The position numbers and the translations under genes were made by a program. From Phytophthora colocasiae (lineage: Eukaryota; Oomycota; Peronosporomycetes; Peronosporales; Peronosporaceae): 64,000 nt of DNA. The notes under the pieces were generated by a model. The model made no database searches and was not told the DNA's origin. It saw nothing but the letters and a program-made list of their open reading frames with translations. Every line of letters starts with the position of its first letter. Within the stretch, counting starts at the first letter, position 1. Where the stretch lies: assembly GCA_018806915.1 (NCBI GenBank), contig JAGKQI010000100.1, positions 868,001 through 932,000 of the forward strand, written 5' to 3'. Below are positions 31,511-42,115 of this stretch, one piece after another.

Positions 31511-33856
31511 ATGGAGCGCTCTATGAGCTCGAAATGGAAGAAAATCTACGACGAAGACGGCGGGTCGCCCCCTATCGACGACGATGACGCGTCATTGCCG
31601 CCTCAGAAAGCGCTAGGAGATGAACAGCCACTTGTGCATCATGACGATGAACCTTCTGGCTATGCTGGTCCTCCTCCTTTATTGACGCAGAAGCCTGTAG
31701 CTGCATGGGCAGTAGGCGGTCTTGGTGCTTTATTCCTTATTGTGGTCGTTCTGGTGGTACGTGGAGGCACGCTGCAAGCTCCTCGAGTCATCCAGAACTC
31801 TGCACAGACAGCAGAGTGGGTGGAGCTATTGCCTAGTGACGTGGCAGCTCATATCGATCGAGATGTGGATCCTTGTGATGATTTTTACGAGTTTAGCTGT
31901 GGAGCGTGGCAGAAGCAGACGGAGATCCCTAACGACAAACCGAGTGTCTTTCTGTCCTTCTCAACTGTGAGTGATGAGAACCAGAAAGTTCTGAAGGAAG
32001 TGATGCAGCAAGGATGGCCTCTTGTGGGCGAATTGTACGATTCGTGCATGAATTTCAGTAACACCAGTAGCACGATGGCTGATGACGTGTCGTTGCAAGT
32101 ACTTGCGCCTGTTTTACAGCAAATTGGAGCGGTGAAGAGCAAGAAGAAGCTTTTCCAGTTGGCAGGAGACTTGTCCAAGGCAGGATCTGACTTCCTCACG
32201 GGTTTGAGTGTATCTGCGGACGCTCGGGACGCTACCAAGTACGCTTTGTATATGTCACAGACTGGGTTGTCCTTGCCAGACCCCGAGTATTATCTGGACA
32301 AGAAGCACTTCGACTCGATTAGCGATGCGTTCCATGCTTATGTGGTCGAGCTTTTCATTCTCGCTGGATGGGAATCCAGCGCAGCAGCAGCTCGAGCGTC
32401 TTCGGTTATTGGCTTTGAACAGACGTTAGCGCCGCTTTTCGTACCAAAGGAGAAGTTGCAGGATCCGGTGGCTTCGTACAACAAAATGAGCGTGACTCAA
32501 GCTGCTGAGAAGTACCCTTTACTATTTGGGAAGTTCCTTAACGGCACTGGATTACTATCAAGTCTCAAATCCAAGAACGCTGACGTGGTTGTGGAGACGC
32601 CAGCGTTTTTCGGACGTGTTGAGAAACTAATTACTGGAGATTCGGTGACGATAGACACGCTCAAAGCTGTCCTAACATACCAGTACATCAGTGCCTATGC
32701 TCCTGTCCTCAGTGAACCATTCGTCCAAGCCAGCTTCTCGTTCTTCGCGAGGACTTTACGCGGCCAGAAAGTGCGTGCTCCTCGATGGAAAGTGTGTCTT
32801 CAACGTGTGACCGACAACTTCCCCGATCTAGTGGGCAAATACTTTGCTCTTGTTCGCTTCGACGACTCCAGTGAACAACTTGCCAGTCAATTAGTCACTC
32901 AGGTCCAAGCGTCTTTGCAGAAGAACCTCGGGCGAGTGGATTGGCTGGATGGCTCTACTCGACAGGCAGCTCTGGAGAAACTGGGCAATATGACGAACCT
33001 CATTGGACATTCCACTCGTCAGGAGCATTTCCCCTATGAATTACGTGGCGATGCCCCATTAGCAGAGAACATGAGGGTCGTGAAAAGGCACGAGTTTGAC
33101 CGCGTAGTGGCACGGATTGGCAAGGCCGTAGACCGAAACAAGTGGGCGATGACGAGCGCTGCAGTGAACGCGTACTACCAGCCAACTGCCAACCAGATCG
33201 TGTTCCCTGCAGGTATCCTGCAGCCTCCGTTCTTCTCTCGTGGACGTCATCCAGCACGGAACTTCGGTGGAATCGGTAGTGTCATTGGTCACGAGCTTAC
33301 GCACGGCTTCGACGCTTCTGGTAGATACTACGCAGGGGATGGCAACCTTCAAGATTGGTGGAGTAACGCCACGGCTGACGAGTTCTCGAAGCGAACAGCT
33401 TGTCTCGTGAATCAATACAACAATTTCGAGGTGACAAGTGGAGATTCGGAGGTGCTGGGCCACGTCAACGGGAATTTCACACTGAGCGAGAACATCGCAG
33501 ACAATGGAGGAGTGAAATTGGCTTTTGGCGCTTACCAAGAGTTTATTACCGAGCAGACACAGCAACTGAGCAAGATGAGCGAGAGTGACACGGAAGAACT
33601 GATGACGTCTATGAGCCAAGCCGAGCGCAACTTGCCGGCCAACGCAGCCGACAAACTCTTCTTCATTTCGTTCGCTCAGGCTTTTTGTGCGAAGGCTAGT
33701 GACGCCAGTATGAAACAACGTTTAGCCACAGATCCACACTCTCCTGAACGATGGCGCATCAACGGAGTAGCTAGTAACTCACGGGACTTTGCTCGTGTGT
33801 TTTCGTGTCCTGCTGGCTCCCGTATGAACCCCAAGACCAAGTGCCAGCTCTGGTAA
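31511..33856 (+). CDS. M13-family zinc metallopeptidase (neprilysin-like, about 781 aa)
   Basis: The frame is open from 31352, but the first in-frame ATG is 31511 (MERSMSSKWKK). Layout: cytosolic acidic N-terminus of about 75 residues, one membrane segment (AVGGLGALFLIVVVLVV), then the ectodomain, so a type II membrane protein. DPCDDFYEFSCGAW is the start of the M13 N-terminal domain. NAYYQPTANQIVFPAGILQP precedes the zinc site VIGHELTHGFD (two His and catalytic Glu, about residues 592-600). ENIADNGG (third zinc ligand Glu and Asp, about 659) follows, and the protein ends in CQLW, like the CxxW end of the family. All catalytic residues are present. It should cleave small peptides outside the cell or in the secretory lumen. 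Confidence 0.95.
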   Translation: MERSMSSKWKKIYDEDGGSPPIDDDDASLPPQKALGDEQPLVHHDDEPSGYAGPPPLLTQKPVAAWAVGGLGALFLIVVVLVVRGGTLQAPRVIQNSAQTAEWVELLPSDVAAHIDRDVDPCDDFYEFSCGAWQKQTEIPNDKPSVFLSFSTVSDENQKVLKEVMQQGWPLVGELYDSCMNFSNTSSTMADDVSLQVLAPVLQQIGAVKSKKKLFQLAGDLSKAGSDFLTGLSVSADARDATKYALYMSQTGLSLPDPEYYLDKKHFDSISDAFHAYVVELFILAGWESSAAAARASSVIGFEQTLAPLFVPKEKLQDPVASYNKMSVTQAAEKYPLLFGKFLNGTGLLSSLKSKNADVVVETPAFFGRVEKLITGDSVTIDTLKAVLTYQYISAYAPVLSEPFVQASFSFFARTLRGQKVRAPRWKVCLQRVTDNFPDLVGKYFALVRFDDSSEQLASQLVTQVQASLQKNLGRVDWLDGSTRQAALEKLGNMTNLIGHSTRQEHFPYELRGDAPLAENMRVVKRHEFDRVVARIGKAVDRNKWAMTSAAVNAYYQPTANQIVFPAGILQPPFFSRGRHPARNFGGIGSVIGHELTHGFDASGRYYAGDGNLQDWWSNATADEFSKRTACLVNQYNNFEVTSGDSEVLGHVNGNFTLSENIADNGGVKLAFGAYQEFITEQTQQLSKMSESDTEELMTSMSQAERNLPANAADKLFFISFAQAFCAKASDASMKQRLATDPHSPERWRINGVASNSRDFARVFSCPAGSRMNPKTKCQLW

Positions 33857-33914
33857 TCTCCTGTATTAGTTAAATCCAACCCAGTAAAAGTGTTTTCCAA
33901 CTTTATGGGGGTGT

Positions 33915-35837
33915 TTAAACCGGAACAGACCGGAGCTGCTCATCAAGCAGTTTAACCTTCGCTTCTGTGTCGCCTTGTTCAGTACCGAGACCGAAACAGC
34001 GCTCACCCACATTGCGAATGATCCCACGGTCGTACGAGCGGATTTCACCACGTTGGAAGCGATACCGATCAGCATTTAGCAGCTCATTTGTCGTGCGGTT
34101 CCGAGCTGTGAGGTACAAGTGGAAGCCTGCAAGCTGGCCGACTGGAAGCAGGAAAAACACGAAGTAGATCATCGCAATGACAGTGTAGAAGCGCACAGCA
34201 TGATGGTAACGCCATAGAAGGTAGAGCACGTACTCAAACCCAATGAGATCCACAGTCAGGAACGTCACGAAGAGCAGGAACCATGCGTAGTTGTCACGTC
34301 CCACACAATTGTCTACAAACGGACAGCTACAACAAGTGTTAGAACTTCAGTTTAGAACCAAAACCAGTTTGGTAAACACTTACTGGTGATCGAAGACTGG
34401 CACACAAGTCTTGCAGATACGGCAGTGTTTGGATCGCGGAGGTCTCTGGATATGGCAGGTATGACACAATGGACGCTCCATACATTCACGTTGAGCACGA
34501 GCACTGGCGCTTTCGATCTCTTCGCCTTCTTCTTCTGCGTCCCCACCAATGAGAGCTTCCGTAACCTTCTCGTAGGCTACACCGTACTGCTTACTGTCGT
34601 CTCCTGCACTACCAGGCTTAGTCGTTACAGTGCGATAGAAGAAGTACCAAGTTATAGCGTTCCACGCCAAATGCGGTACCATTACGTTGCGTCTATCTGG
34701 CATCATGGGAAAAATCACGAAGAGATAAATCAACGCTGAAACCACAGCGCTAACCACTGTGAAGTGGTACGGAGCTCGACTGCCGGGGTTACACCACCAC
34801 GTGAAAGCGGCGATATTCCACGCTGCAACGCGCATCTCTCGTTCTTTCAGGTACCGTGCAACTTGATGGAAACGTTTCAGCTGTGCCAGATCTCTCGGGG
34901 TTCGTTTCTTGGAATCCAGAGCGTTCACGTCTGCATCCAGCGTCTCCACTAAGAACTGCACTGTTTCCAATTCTCCTCTCATAGCTGCGAGATGTAATGG
35001 CGTCTGTCCAAAGTTATCAGGAGCATCGGAACTCACTTGCAGGTATTGGAAGACCGCGACGATCTCCGTCGCTCCTTTATACGCTGCCCAGTGCACTGCT
35101 GTATCTCCATCTGCGTCCACAAGCTTGACATCAGCGCCATTTCTCACACAAAACAGTACCAATAACGGGTGTCCATTCTGCGCAGCCACTAGCAATGGAG
35201 AACGGTTTTTCTTGGTGTCACAAGTGTTAATATCCACTCCGAGCTTGCGAACGAGAGTCCGTAAAGCGCTTAAGTTGCCCGCCGCACAGGCCCAATGAAT
35301 GGGGTGTAACTGGACTTTACCGTCTTCACTTGGAGAGTCAATGGGTGCTCCGATAGAGTGCAAATAGTAGAGAAACTCCCCGTTGGCTTTTTGTGCCGCC
35401 CAATGAGCGATCGTGTGGCCTTGCGGATCTAGTCGCTCTCGGGCCAATTCGTCGCCGTATTCGGCCACCAGTTGTACGAACTGCGCCAGATCGTTGCGTT
35501 TAGCACAGGAAAACATTTTCTCCAATGGGGTCATTGGTTCCTGCTCTTCCGGCAGAGTTTCACCGTGAGAATGCTGACAATTTGGATGGTGGCCATGGCT
35601 GTGGTTATGACCATGGGGTGACGCAACCACTTGGTTGTCGGGAGCGGTGAGAGGTGCGTTAGATGGAGGAGATGAGGCAGAAGATGATGGAAGAGGAGGA
35701 ACGTTGGAACTCGCAGCAGAAGACGCTTGCACGGGCGGAGCTACATCCACCACGACATCGGAATCGCTCATGATTTTCGTCGGAATAGAAAGTGAACCCA
35801 TGAGCGTAATCTCAGCTTCAGTTGGTGTGGTGTACAT
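33915..35837 (-). CDS. Ankyrin-repeat DHHC palmitoyltransferase (about 621 aa)
   Basis: Two exons. Exon 1 (35837 or 35771 to 34384) has a low-complexity His-rich N-terminus (HGHNHSHGHH), about five ankyrin repeats (e.g. GHTIAHWAAQK, DGDTAVHWAAYKG, FGQTPLHLAAMRG), membrane segments and CHTCHIQRPPRSKHCRICKTC. Exon 2 (34326-33915) starts CPFVDNCVGRDNY and has two more membrane spans. Splicing across 34327-34383 (GTAAGT...GTAG) rebuilds FDHHCPF, the catalytic DHHC, so the apparent DHQ at the exon end is an artefact. The order matches Akr1/HIP14-type enzymes that palmitoylate proteins at Golgi or other endomembranes. The start is uncertain: ATGs at 35837, 35801 and 35771, plus one at 35885 that lies inside a Tc1 terminal repeat. 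Confidence 0.92.
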
Positions 35838-35858
35838 AATAGGGTTATTAACGGAAAT

Positions 35859-37410
35859 TCCGGCCAAAAGGATAGGACACCCCATAAATTTTAGGTTTTC
35901 TCAGCCAATCCGCGGTCTTTCTTATCGCCAATTGCACCAATAAAAGCGTATTTCGTGCTGATCGGGCCTATCAAATTTGAGCTTCATCGGAGAAAAATTC
36001 AATACAACAGTCCGATTTTGAGCCTGGTCAAAAGGATAAGACATTTTTTTATACTTAATTTTTGTATTGGAGGAGGATTGGTCAGAGCGCACTTCGCTCA
36101 AATTCAGCTTCCCCCCACAGCACTTGGAGTTGTCCCGCTCAAAATGGGCTGAAAGCAGCAGCTGACGGAGTTCGAGAAAGGTCAGATAACAGCACTTTCA
36201 AGTCAAGGATGCAGTGTGAAGCAAATTGCAGAGTCTCTAAAGCGCTCAAGGACGGTAGTGACAAACTTTTTAAAAGATCCGGGTAGTTATGGCCAGCGAT
36301 TTAAGAAATGTCGCCCTAGTAAGCTCACCGGTCGCGACTGCCGTCGTATTGCTCGCGCGACGCGGCAGGGGACGCTAAGCTCATCAAAGCTAGCAGAACA
36401 GCTGGAGCTTGGCGTCTCCAGTCGCACTGTGCGGCGATTTATAACTTCTACAGAGCTGTTCAAGTACGTCAAGATGAACAAGGCGCCTAAGCTCACAGAG
36501 ACTCACATGAAGGCACGAATCAAGTGGGCGGAAGAGTATCATGACTGGGGTGAACGAAACTGGAGGAAAACAGTTTTTTCTGACGAAAAGAAATGGAATT
36601 TAGATGGACCTGACGGCCTTAAATGCTACTGGCGCTGCCTGGAAGACGAGCCGAAGGTGAGGTTCAGCCGCCAGAATGGTGGAGGCTCTGTCATGGTGTG
36701 GGGGGGGATTTTGGGCTGATGGGACTACGGCTCTTGCGTTTTTGGACGGCAAGCAAGATTCTCATGCGTATGTGTATACGCTGTCGGAGTTTCTTCTCCC
36801 TGCAGCTCATCGACGGTTTGGCACCGACTATACTTTTCAGCAAGACAACGCTAGTATTCACTCTTCCAAAGTTACGGAAGAATTTTTAAAGGAGCATGTT
36901 GTGCACGTGATGGAGTGGCCAGCCCTCTCACCGGATCTAAATCCTATCGAAAATATTTGGGGCTATTTGGCGGGCAAGGTTTACGAAGGCGGTCGCCAGT
37001 ATTTGACGAAAGATGACCTCATTCGAGAGATCAAGCGTCAGTGGGAGCGATTACCGAAAACGTATCTCGAAAAACTTGTTTTGTCTATGAAAAAGAGGTG
37101 CATTGAGGTCCTCAAAGCGGATGGTAAGACAATTAAGCGCTGATACATATCGTGTGCAGGTGTGGCTAGTAGTTCAACTTCAACTCAAGCAATACAAAAC
37201 TCAAGTATAAAAAAGTGTCTTATCCTTTTGACCAGGCTCAAAATCGGACTGTTGTATTGAAAGTCACTCAATTTTTCTCCGATGAAGCTCAAATTTGATA
37301 GGCCCGATCAGCACAAAATACGCTTTTATTGGTGCAATTGGCGATAAGAAAGACCGTGGATTGGCTGAGAAAACCTAAAATTTATGGGGTGTCCTATCCT
37401 TTTGGCCAGG
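35859..37410 (+). mobile_element. Tc1/mariner transposon with about 190-200-bp IR/DR-type ends
   Basis: The left end (about 35859-36050) and right end (about 37207-37410) are inverted copies, nearly identical apart from a 10-nt indel and a few substitutions. Each end carries two copies of one direct repeat: outer GGCCAAAAGGATAGGACACC and inner GGTCAAAAGGATAAGACA, about 165 bp apart. This is the IR/DR layout known for Sleeping Beauty-type Tc1 elements, where both repeats bind transposase. TA dinucleotides lie near both ends (35849-35850 and 37415-37416), but the terminal few bases do not line up, so the exact TA duplication is unresolved. It contains one broken transposase gene. Confidence 0.9.
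36144..37143 (+). pseudogene. Tc1-like DD34E transposase with an early stop and one frameshift
   Basis: The ATG at 36144 is followed two codons later by TGA where the family has Arg (MG-stop-KQQLTEFEKGQ). The HTH region follows (CSVKQIAESLKRSRTVVTNF), then the first Asp in FSDEKKWNLDGPDG. At the run of eight G near 36700 one extra G shifts the frame, just after SVMVWGG. The second frame goes on with FWADGTTALAF, the second Asp in FQQDNASIHSS, and Glu in SPDLNPIENIWG. Exactly 34 residues lie between this Asp and Glu, so it is DD34E. The C-terminus reaches 37143. Only these two small lesions disable it, so it was active recently. Confidence 0.92.
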
Positions 37411-37552
37411 TCTGTAATACCCTCTACCCGAATAGTGCCCTCCGAGGGTAACCCGATCGTAACCTTCAACACAAGTGACCAGCTATTTTGTTGTTTTGTT
37501 GCATCACTAGCACTGTCTACAGGTGTGCGTCTGTCCTATACCAGCAACGCTC

Positions 37553-37940
37553 ATTCAGCAAAATGCCATTAAGAATTCCCATGACATTGGCATCTACAAG
37601 ACGTTCAAGAACCTACTCTACATGGAGATCATTGCGTGGAAGGAGAGCGACAAGGTCGAGCACGCTCGCTTCGGCAACCCGCGTATGCCGTCGGTAGATA
37701 CTATGTGAGTGGGTAAGAAAGGCATGGCAAGATACTACTGTCATTAACTCCGTCGCTGCTGCTGGCTTTACAGACAGCTACCTGGACTTGCATATTGCGA
37801 AGCACGACGTCTACGGTGAGCGATTCTGTGCAAGCTGGGAAGCCGCTGACGAAGATCACAAGGACCCTAAGAACGTAGGAGACTTTAATCTGGACGAGCT
37901 GCGCGACGCTCTTGATGATACTGCCCTGATCGACGAGTAA
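37553..37940 (+). CDS. Hypothetical protein, probably 5'-incomplete
   Basis: Coding sequence begins after a possible acceptor (CATTCAG at about 37552-37558) and reads AIKNSHDIGIYKTFKNLLYM, then EIIAWKESDKVEHARFGNPR. An intron of about 73 nt (37705-37777, GTGAGT...ACAG) joins VDT to YLDLHIAKHDVYGERFCASW; the frame then ends ELRDALDDTALIDE at the TAA 37938-37940. The good splice fit and amino-acid-like composition support a real gene. No ATG was found in the visible first exon, so its start is either an upstream exon or was lost to the Tc1 insertion that ends at 37410. I do not recognise the family. Confidence 0.45.
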
Positions 37941-38008
37941 CCTTTCGGCAATAGTAACCTTTCGGCAATACAGAGTAACCTTTCGGCAATACAGAGTAAC
38001 CTTTTGGA
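37935..38008 (+). repeat. Short tandem repeat at the stop codon of the hypothetical gene
   Basis: Four tandem copies of GAGTAACCTTTCGGCAATAC-like units with variable 16-21-bp spacing. The first TAA of the series is the gene's stop codon. The repeat ends about 75 bp before the target duplication of MULE B. Confidence 0.85.
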
Positions 38009-38266
38009 TTTTGGGAGGGTACTATTAAATAGTGCCCGGGGTATTAATCGGGAATTTCCGTTATTTGTGTCGCACTATTGCTTTATTAACGCAACCGTTG
38101 GAGTCCAGTATTATAGTTCTGGAAACACTCATGATTGCATCCTGTATACATCCAGGATTCTTTCTCAAAGTTCGACCATGTATGATTCGTTTATTTCCGA
38201 AGTTGTTTTCCTAAGTAGAATCATTTCAGCTTTGACCCCGAGGACGAGAAGCCACGGCGCAACGAG

Positions 38267-41200
38267 ATGGGCATGACTACGCGGAGCGGAAGTGCAGCAG
38301 ACGTCCCTCATGGGACCAGTGATGGTGCGTGTACAGTACAATTGCGAGACATTTCACTACAGGATTGAGGTGGCTAATACGTGCTGTCTGTGCGCGTAGT
38401 GAATGAATCTGTGGACGCATTGGCTGGTGGTGATGTTTCGACAGAGGAATTCGCTGATGATGATGACGCTGATGATGACCAACCAAGTGCTGAATCAGAT
38501 GACTCCGTAGAGGAGGTGCGCGATTCACATGGTGCAGTAATGGTGGCTGTGGAAGGGCCTGATGTCTATCACGCCAGTTGGGAGGCGTGGCTCAGCTACT
38601 TTACTGGCTACTGTGAGCGCACGTTACAAGTGCTGCCTGTGAAAGAGACTATGTCTCGAGTGGAGAGAAACAAGCGATTGTTGCGCACGAAGAAAGGTGC
38701 GGATGCTTCACAACTCATTCCACAGGACATTGAACCGTACCAACGCACGTACATATGTACGCATGGTTGGCGGAAGCGCAAGTCTCGGAGCGAAGGAAGC
38801 CGCCCTCGTCAACACATTCGACTCACGAATTGTCCGTTCCGGTTTGTGGTCCAGTGGAACGTGAAGAGAAAGGAGTTGGAAGTGAAAAGTGGTCATTTTG
38901 TTCACAACCATCAAGTGTCTGCGCGGGCTTTTGCCACGTATCCCTCCTCTCGTGGTGTCGACAGCGCTTTGGTGAGTGCTCGGGTGGATGGAATGCTGGC
39001 TGTCGGTGCTAAGCGGTCCAGAATCTACGATTATTTACTGGAGCACGACCAAAACGTGCTTCAAGTTGATGTGGATAACTTGGTGCGTGCTCATTCGGCC
39101 TCTCTTGTCGGCGGTGACGATAATGAAGCCACTGCGCGCGAACTGGCAAGCTTTGCAGCCACTGACAAGGAGAATATTTCATCTGTGGCTGAAACTGCAG
39201 TTGGTGAGACTGGTGTGATATCTTTGGCTACGGCGCACATGCGCAGGATCTTTAGTCGATTCAGTGAACTTCTTCTCGTCGACTGCAGCCATAAGACCAA
39301 TCGGTAAGTTCATTTATATCATCCAGGATTTATACATGATTATTCCAGGATTTTTTCAGGATTTAACAGGATTTTTTCATGTTTACTGCAGATACAACTA
39401 CCAACTACTTACGTTCATGTGTATGAACGAGTTCGGCGAAGGATCTGTCGTGCAGCATTCCCTTTTGGAAGCGAATGGAGACTGGCACATGGACAAAGCC
39501 ATTGGCCATTTCAAAAGGTCTCATCCTACCAAGATCAAGTTGCTTCGAGTGATTATTGTGGATAAAGACATGAATGAGATTCGTGTGCTCGAGGAGCACT
39601 TTCCTGAAGCTCGCGTATTGATTTGTCATTTTCATGTGATCAAATATCTTAAGGAGATGCGGTCCAAGCCAGAATTCGGTAAGATATCTTCGGACGATGC
39701 GGGCCAGATTGACGCGTGTATTCACAAATTGGTTTACGCGGATTCCAGCGCTTCCTATCAGACTGCATACGCTGCTTTGAAAGGGCTATGCGAAAGGATT
39801 GGTGTCTTTGGTTTCTTTTCGTATTTTGAAAAGAATTGGAACGATTGCCAAGATCGTTGGGTTATGTATCGCCGGGCCGATCTTCCTCATTTCAGCAATC
39901 ATACAAACAATCGCTTAGAAAGCTTTTTTGGAAAGTTTAAAGATGGGGTGGATGGATCGATGGCAATGTCTCAATGCATTAAGGCATTAGTGGCCTTTGA
40001 TCGTCGCGTCGAGAATGAATATGGATATCGCCACTCTCGAATTGGTCAGTTTGTGAATTCCAATTATGACGATGAAATGGCTAATGTTCTTCGATTTACA
40101 ACTCCGTATGTCGCGGGCCACGTGGAAAAGGAATATGCTCGAGCTCTAGATAGTGTGGATGTCTATAGTTTCGTCCGCGATGATCAGGATCTTCATGCTG
40201 TACACGTCCAAGGAGGCCAAAAGCCTTATCAATTACGAGAGGATGATTGGCGGTGTACTTGCGTCTTCTCTCTTTCAATGCGGCTACCTTGCCGCCACGT
40301 TATAGCCTATCGAAAGAGCGTTTCTGTTGTTGGTGCACTTATTCCATGGATGCGGATTGATGAGAGGTACGAGATGCGAAGATTTCAGTATTATTCCGGG
40401 ATGTTTTGTTTCAACCAGGATTTATATTGTTACTATGTAGATGGACGAATCCTCAACGAGAACTTATCAAAGTCAGGCAGTTTTGTTATGAACGCTTTGG
40501 GGACACATCCGTAGGTGGAGCTGTGAAGCGTATGCGGACTCAGGCTTAGAGGTGCACTGAAGCTGTACGTGCGACTCACTTAATCGCTTCCGAGTTAGCA
40601 GATATCGAGGATAATGACGAGTTCGAGTCTATGTTGGAGTTTGTCACGCAGCAATGGAGAAATGTTCGCCAACGCGCAAAAGTGAGTACGTCGCCACAAG
40701 TCACTAACGAAGAAAACGAAGATATGGATGAACTGGTAGGTGAAGATGCTGAAGTCGACTTTGAGAGTCCTAATACATTGAAGATCAAGTTGAACCCGAA
40801 AGCTCGCAAAGTGGGAAGACCAAAACTGGACAAAAAGAAGACTAGTTCGAATGAAAAAACTGGGCGCAAGTGGTTTGAGGCTTCAGAGTCTGGACGGAAA
40901 AAATCTGGGGACGCTACGCTTGAACAAGTTTTGGAATCTCTAAATCGAGACAGACCCGGGCTGTTGGAATGTCGACGGCGCTTGTCTGGAATTCTTGTTA
41001 AGTTCGCTGAGGCGGAGTCAAAAAAACCAAAGTTCAAGAGAATAAAGAATCCAGTTTTAAATCGCGACGCATTTTACGTGTTGCCCCCCAAGCTCTTGGC
41101 GGCATGCATGGCTGTATTACCCGTGGCCAATACGCAAGAAAGTGCTATTTCAGTGGACGATCCTCTTTCACAAGCCTCCCAGCCCGACCGTCTCTTCGAA

Positions 41201-42115
41201 ACCGTTCAAATTAAGGATATTGGCAGTTTTTCCCGCAAACAGATAGAGATTTTCAAGAGCATTGACAATCTGAAGGTTGCTGTAGAGCTTGGGATTGAGT
41301 TACACGTTTGGCTTACGGAAGAAGGACTGGCTGCTCTTCCAGCCAAATACCACAGTCTCGTGCAAGACGTGGCAGCAGATATCTTGAACTCGTACCCGTA
41401 CAAAGGGTTAGAAGGACTGTCCAATCATGCGGGCTATAAGTACACACTTTTGTATCGTGCGCAACCCCCCACGTGGCTCACGGATGCTGCGATTCAGGCG
41501 TGCTGCGAGCGGCTTTATCAGAAGAACAATGACTGTCGTTTTGCCGGATTTGTCATCGGGAGTGTATCGAAGAAACGGACTCGGACCGTGGACGAAAGTC
41601 TTGTGGAGTCGTCCGTGCATGGAAGGTTAATGGGTCAAATTGCCGAGCATGGTGTCGACACTGTTTTCCTGCCGATCAACTTTATGAACGCGCATTGGTG
41701 CTGCATCGTTGTGAAGGTTCAGGCAAAGAGAATCTACTTCTACGACCCGCTTGGTCAGGCACCATACAAAAACGCGTGCTCAGCCATCGCAACACGTCTG
41801 AAGGTGACTGGTCTGCAAGAGTACGAGGTCATCGCGCAGAATAACCCCATTCAGTTCGATTCGTTCAGCTGTGGAGTTTATGTATGCTGGATGTTTATTC
41901 GCCTCGCCGTCCGTGGACTGAGAGTTGATATGAATGCCACTGCACTACCCAGACGTCGCTTTGAGTTATTCTACTTCTTGAAGACAGGGAGATTGCTCTC
42001 GGATGAAACCGAAGTGGATACGACGCCTCCAGGTGACGATGACGAGGACAAGGCTCCACCCCCCAGCCAGGACCAGGAAGAGGAACAGCTTCCAGCGACG
42101 CAAGTCGCCCAGTAA
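38267..42115 (+). pseudogene. MULE B polyprotein gene: zinc finger, MULE transposase, SWIM, AT-hook, Ulp1 (one stop codon)
   Basis: Four exons fit without gaps: 38267-38324, 38400-39303, 39392-40366 and 40441-42115, with GT-AG introns and consistent phase; total about 1203 codons. The N-terminus is acidic. A Cys/His domain follows (TYICTHGWRKRK, LTNCPF, HFVHNHQ). The DDE core has FSELLLVDCSHKTN, VDKDMNEIRVLEEHFPEA, CHFHVIKYL and NHTNNRLESFFGKFK. The SWIM finger is CTCVF...CRHVIAYRK. After it, the AT-hook-like RKVGRPKL, then Ulp1 with NFMNAHWCCIVV (His), YFYDPLGQ (Asp) and DSFSCGVYVCW (Cys). The only lesion seen is TAG at 40547-40549 between the SWIM and Ulp1 parts. It either truncates the protein to the transposase or splits the product in two. 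Confidence 0.93.
39304..39391 (+). repeat. Intron of MULE B carrying four CAGGATT motifs
   Basis: This 88-nt GT-AG intron contains TCCAGGATTT twice, TCAGGATTTA and ACAGGATTTT. The intron at the same position and phase in MULE A (18764-18837) instead carries three CCAGGT-type copies (TTCCAGGTTTTATCCAGGTA and ACCAGGTTT). The other MULE B introns have ACAGGATTGA (near 38370) and ACCAGGATTT plus TCCGGGAT (40400-40425). Matching motifs lie in each element's subterminal regions. Confidence 0.85.

Noticed and set aside
34380..34400. Variant DHQ(C) active site in the acyltransferase
   Set aside because: The Q comes from reading into the intron; splicing 34327-34383 restores DHHC.
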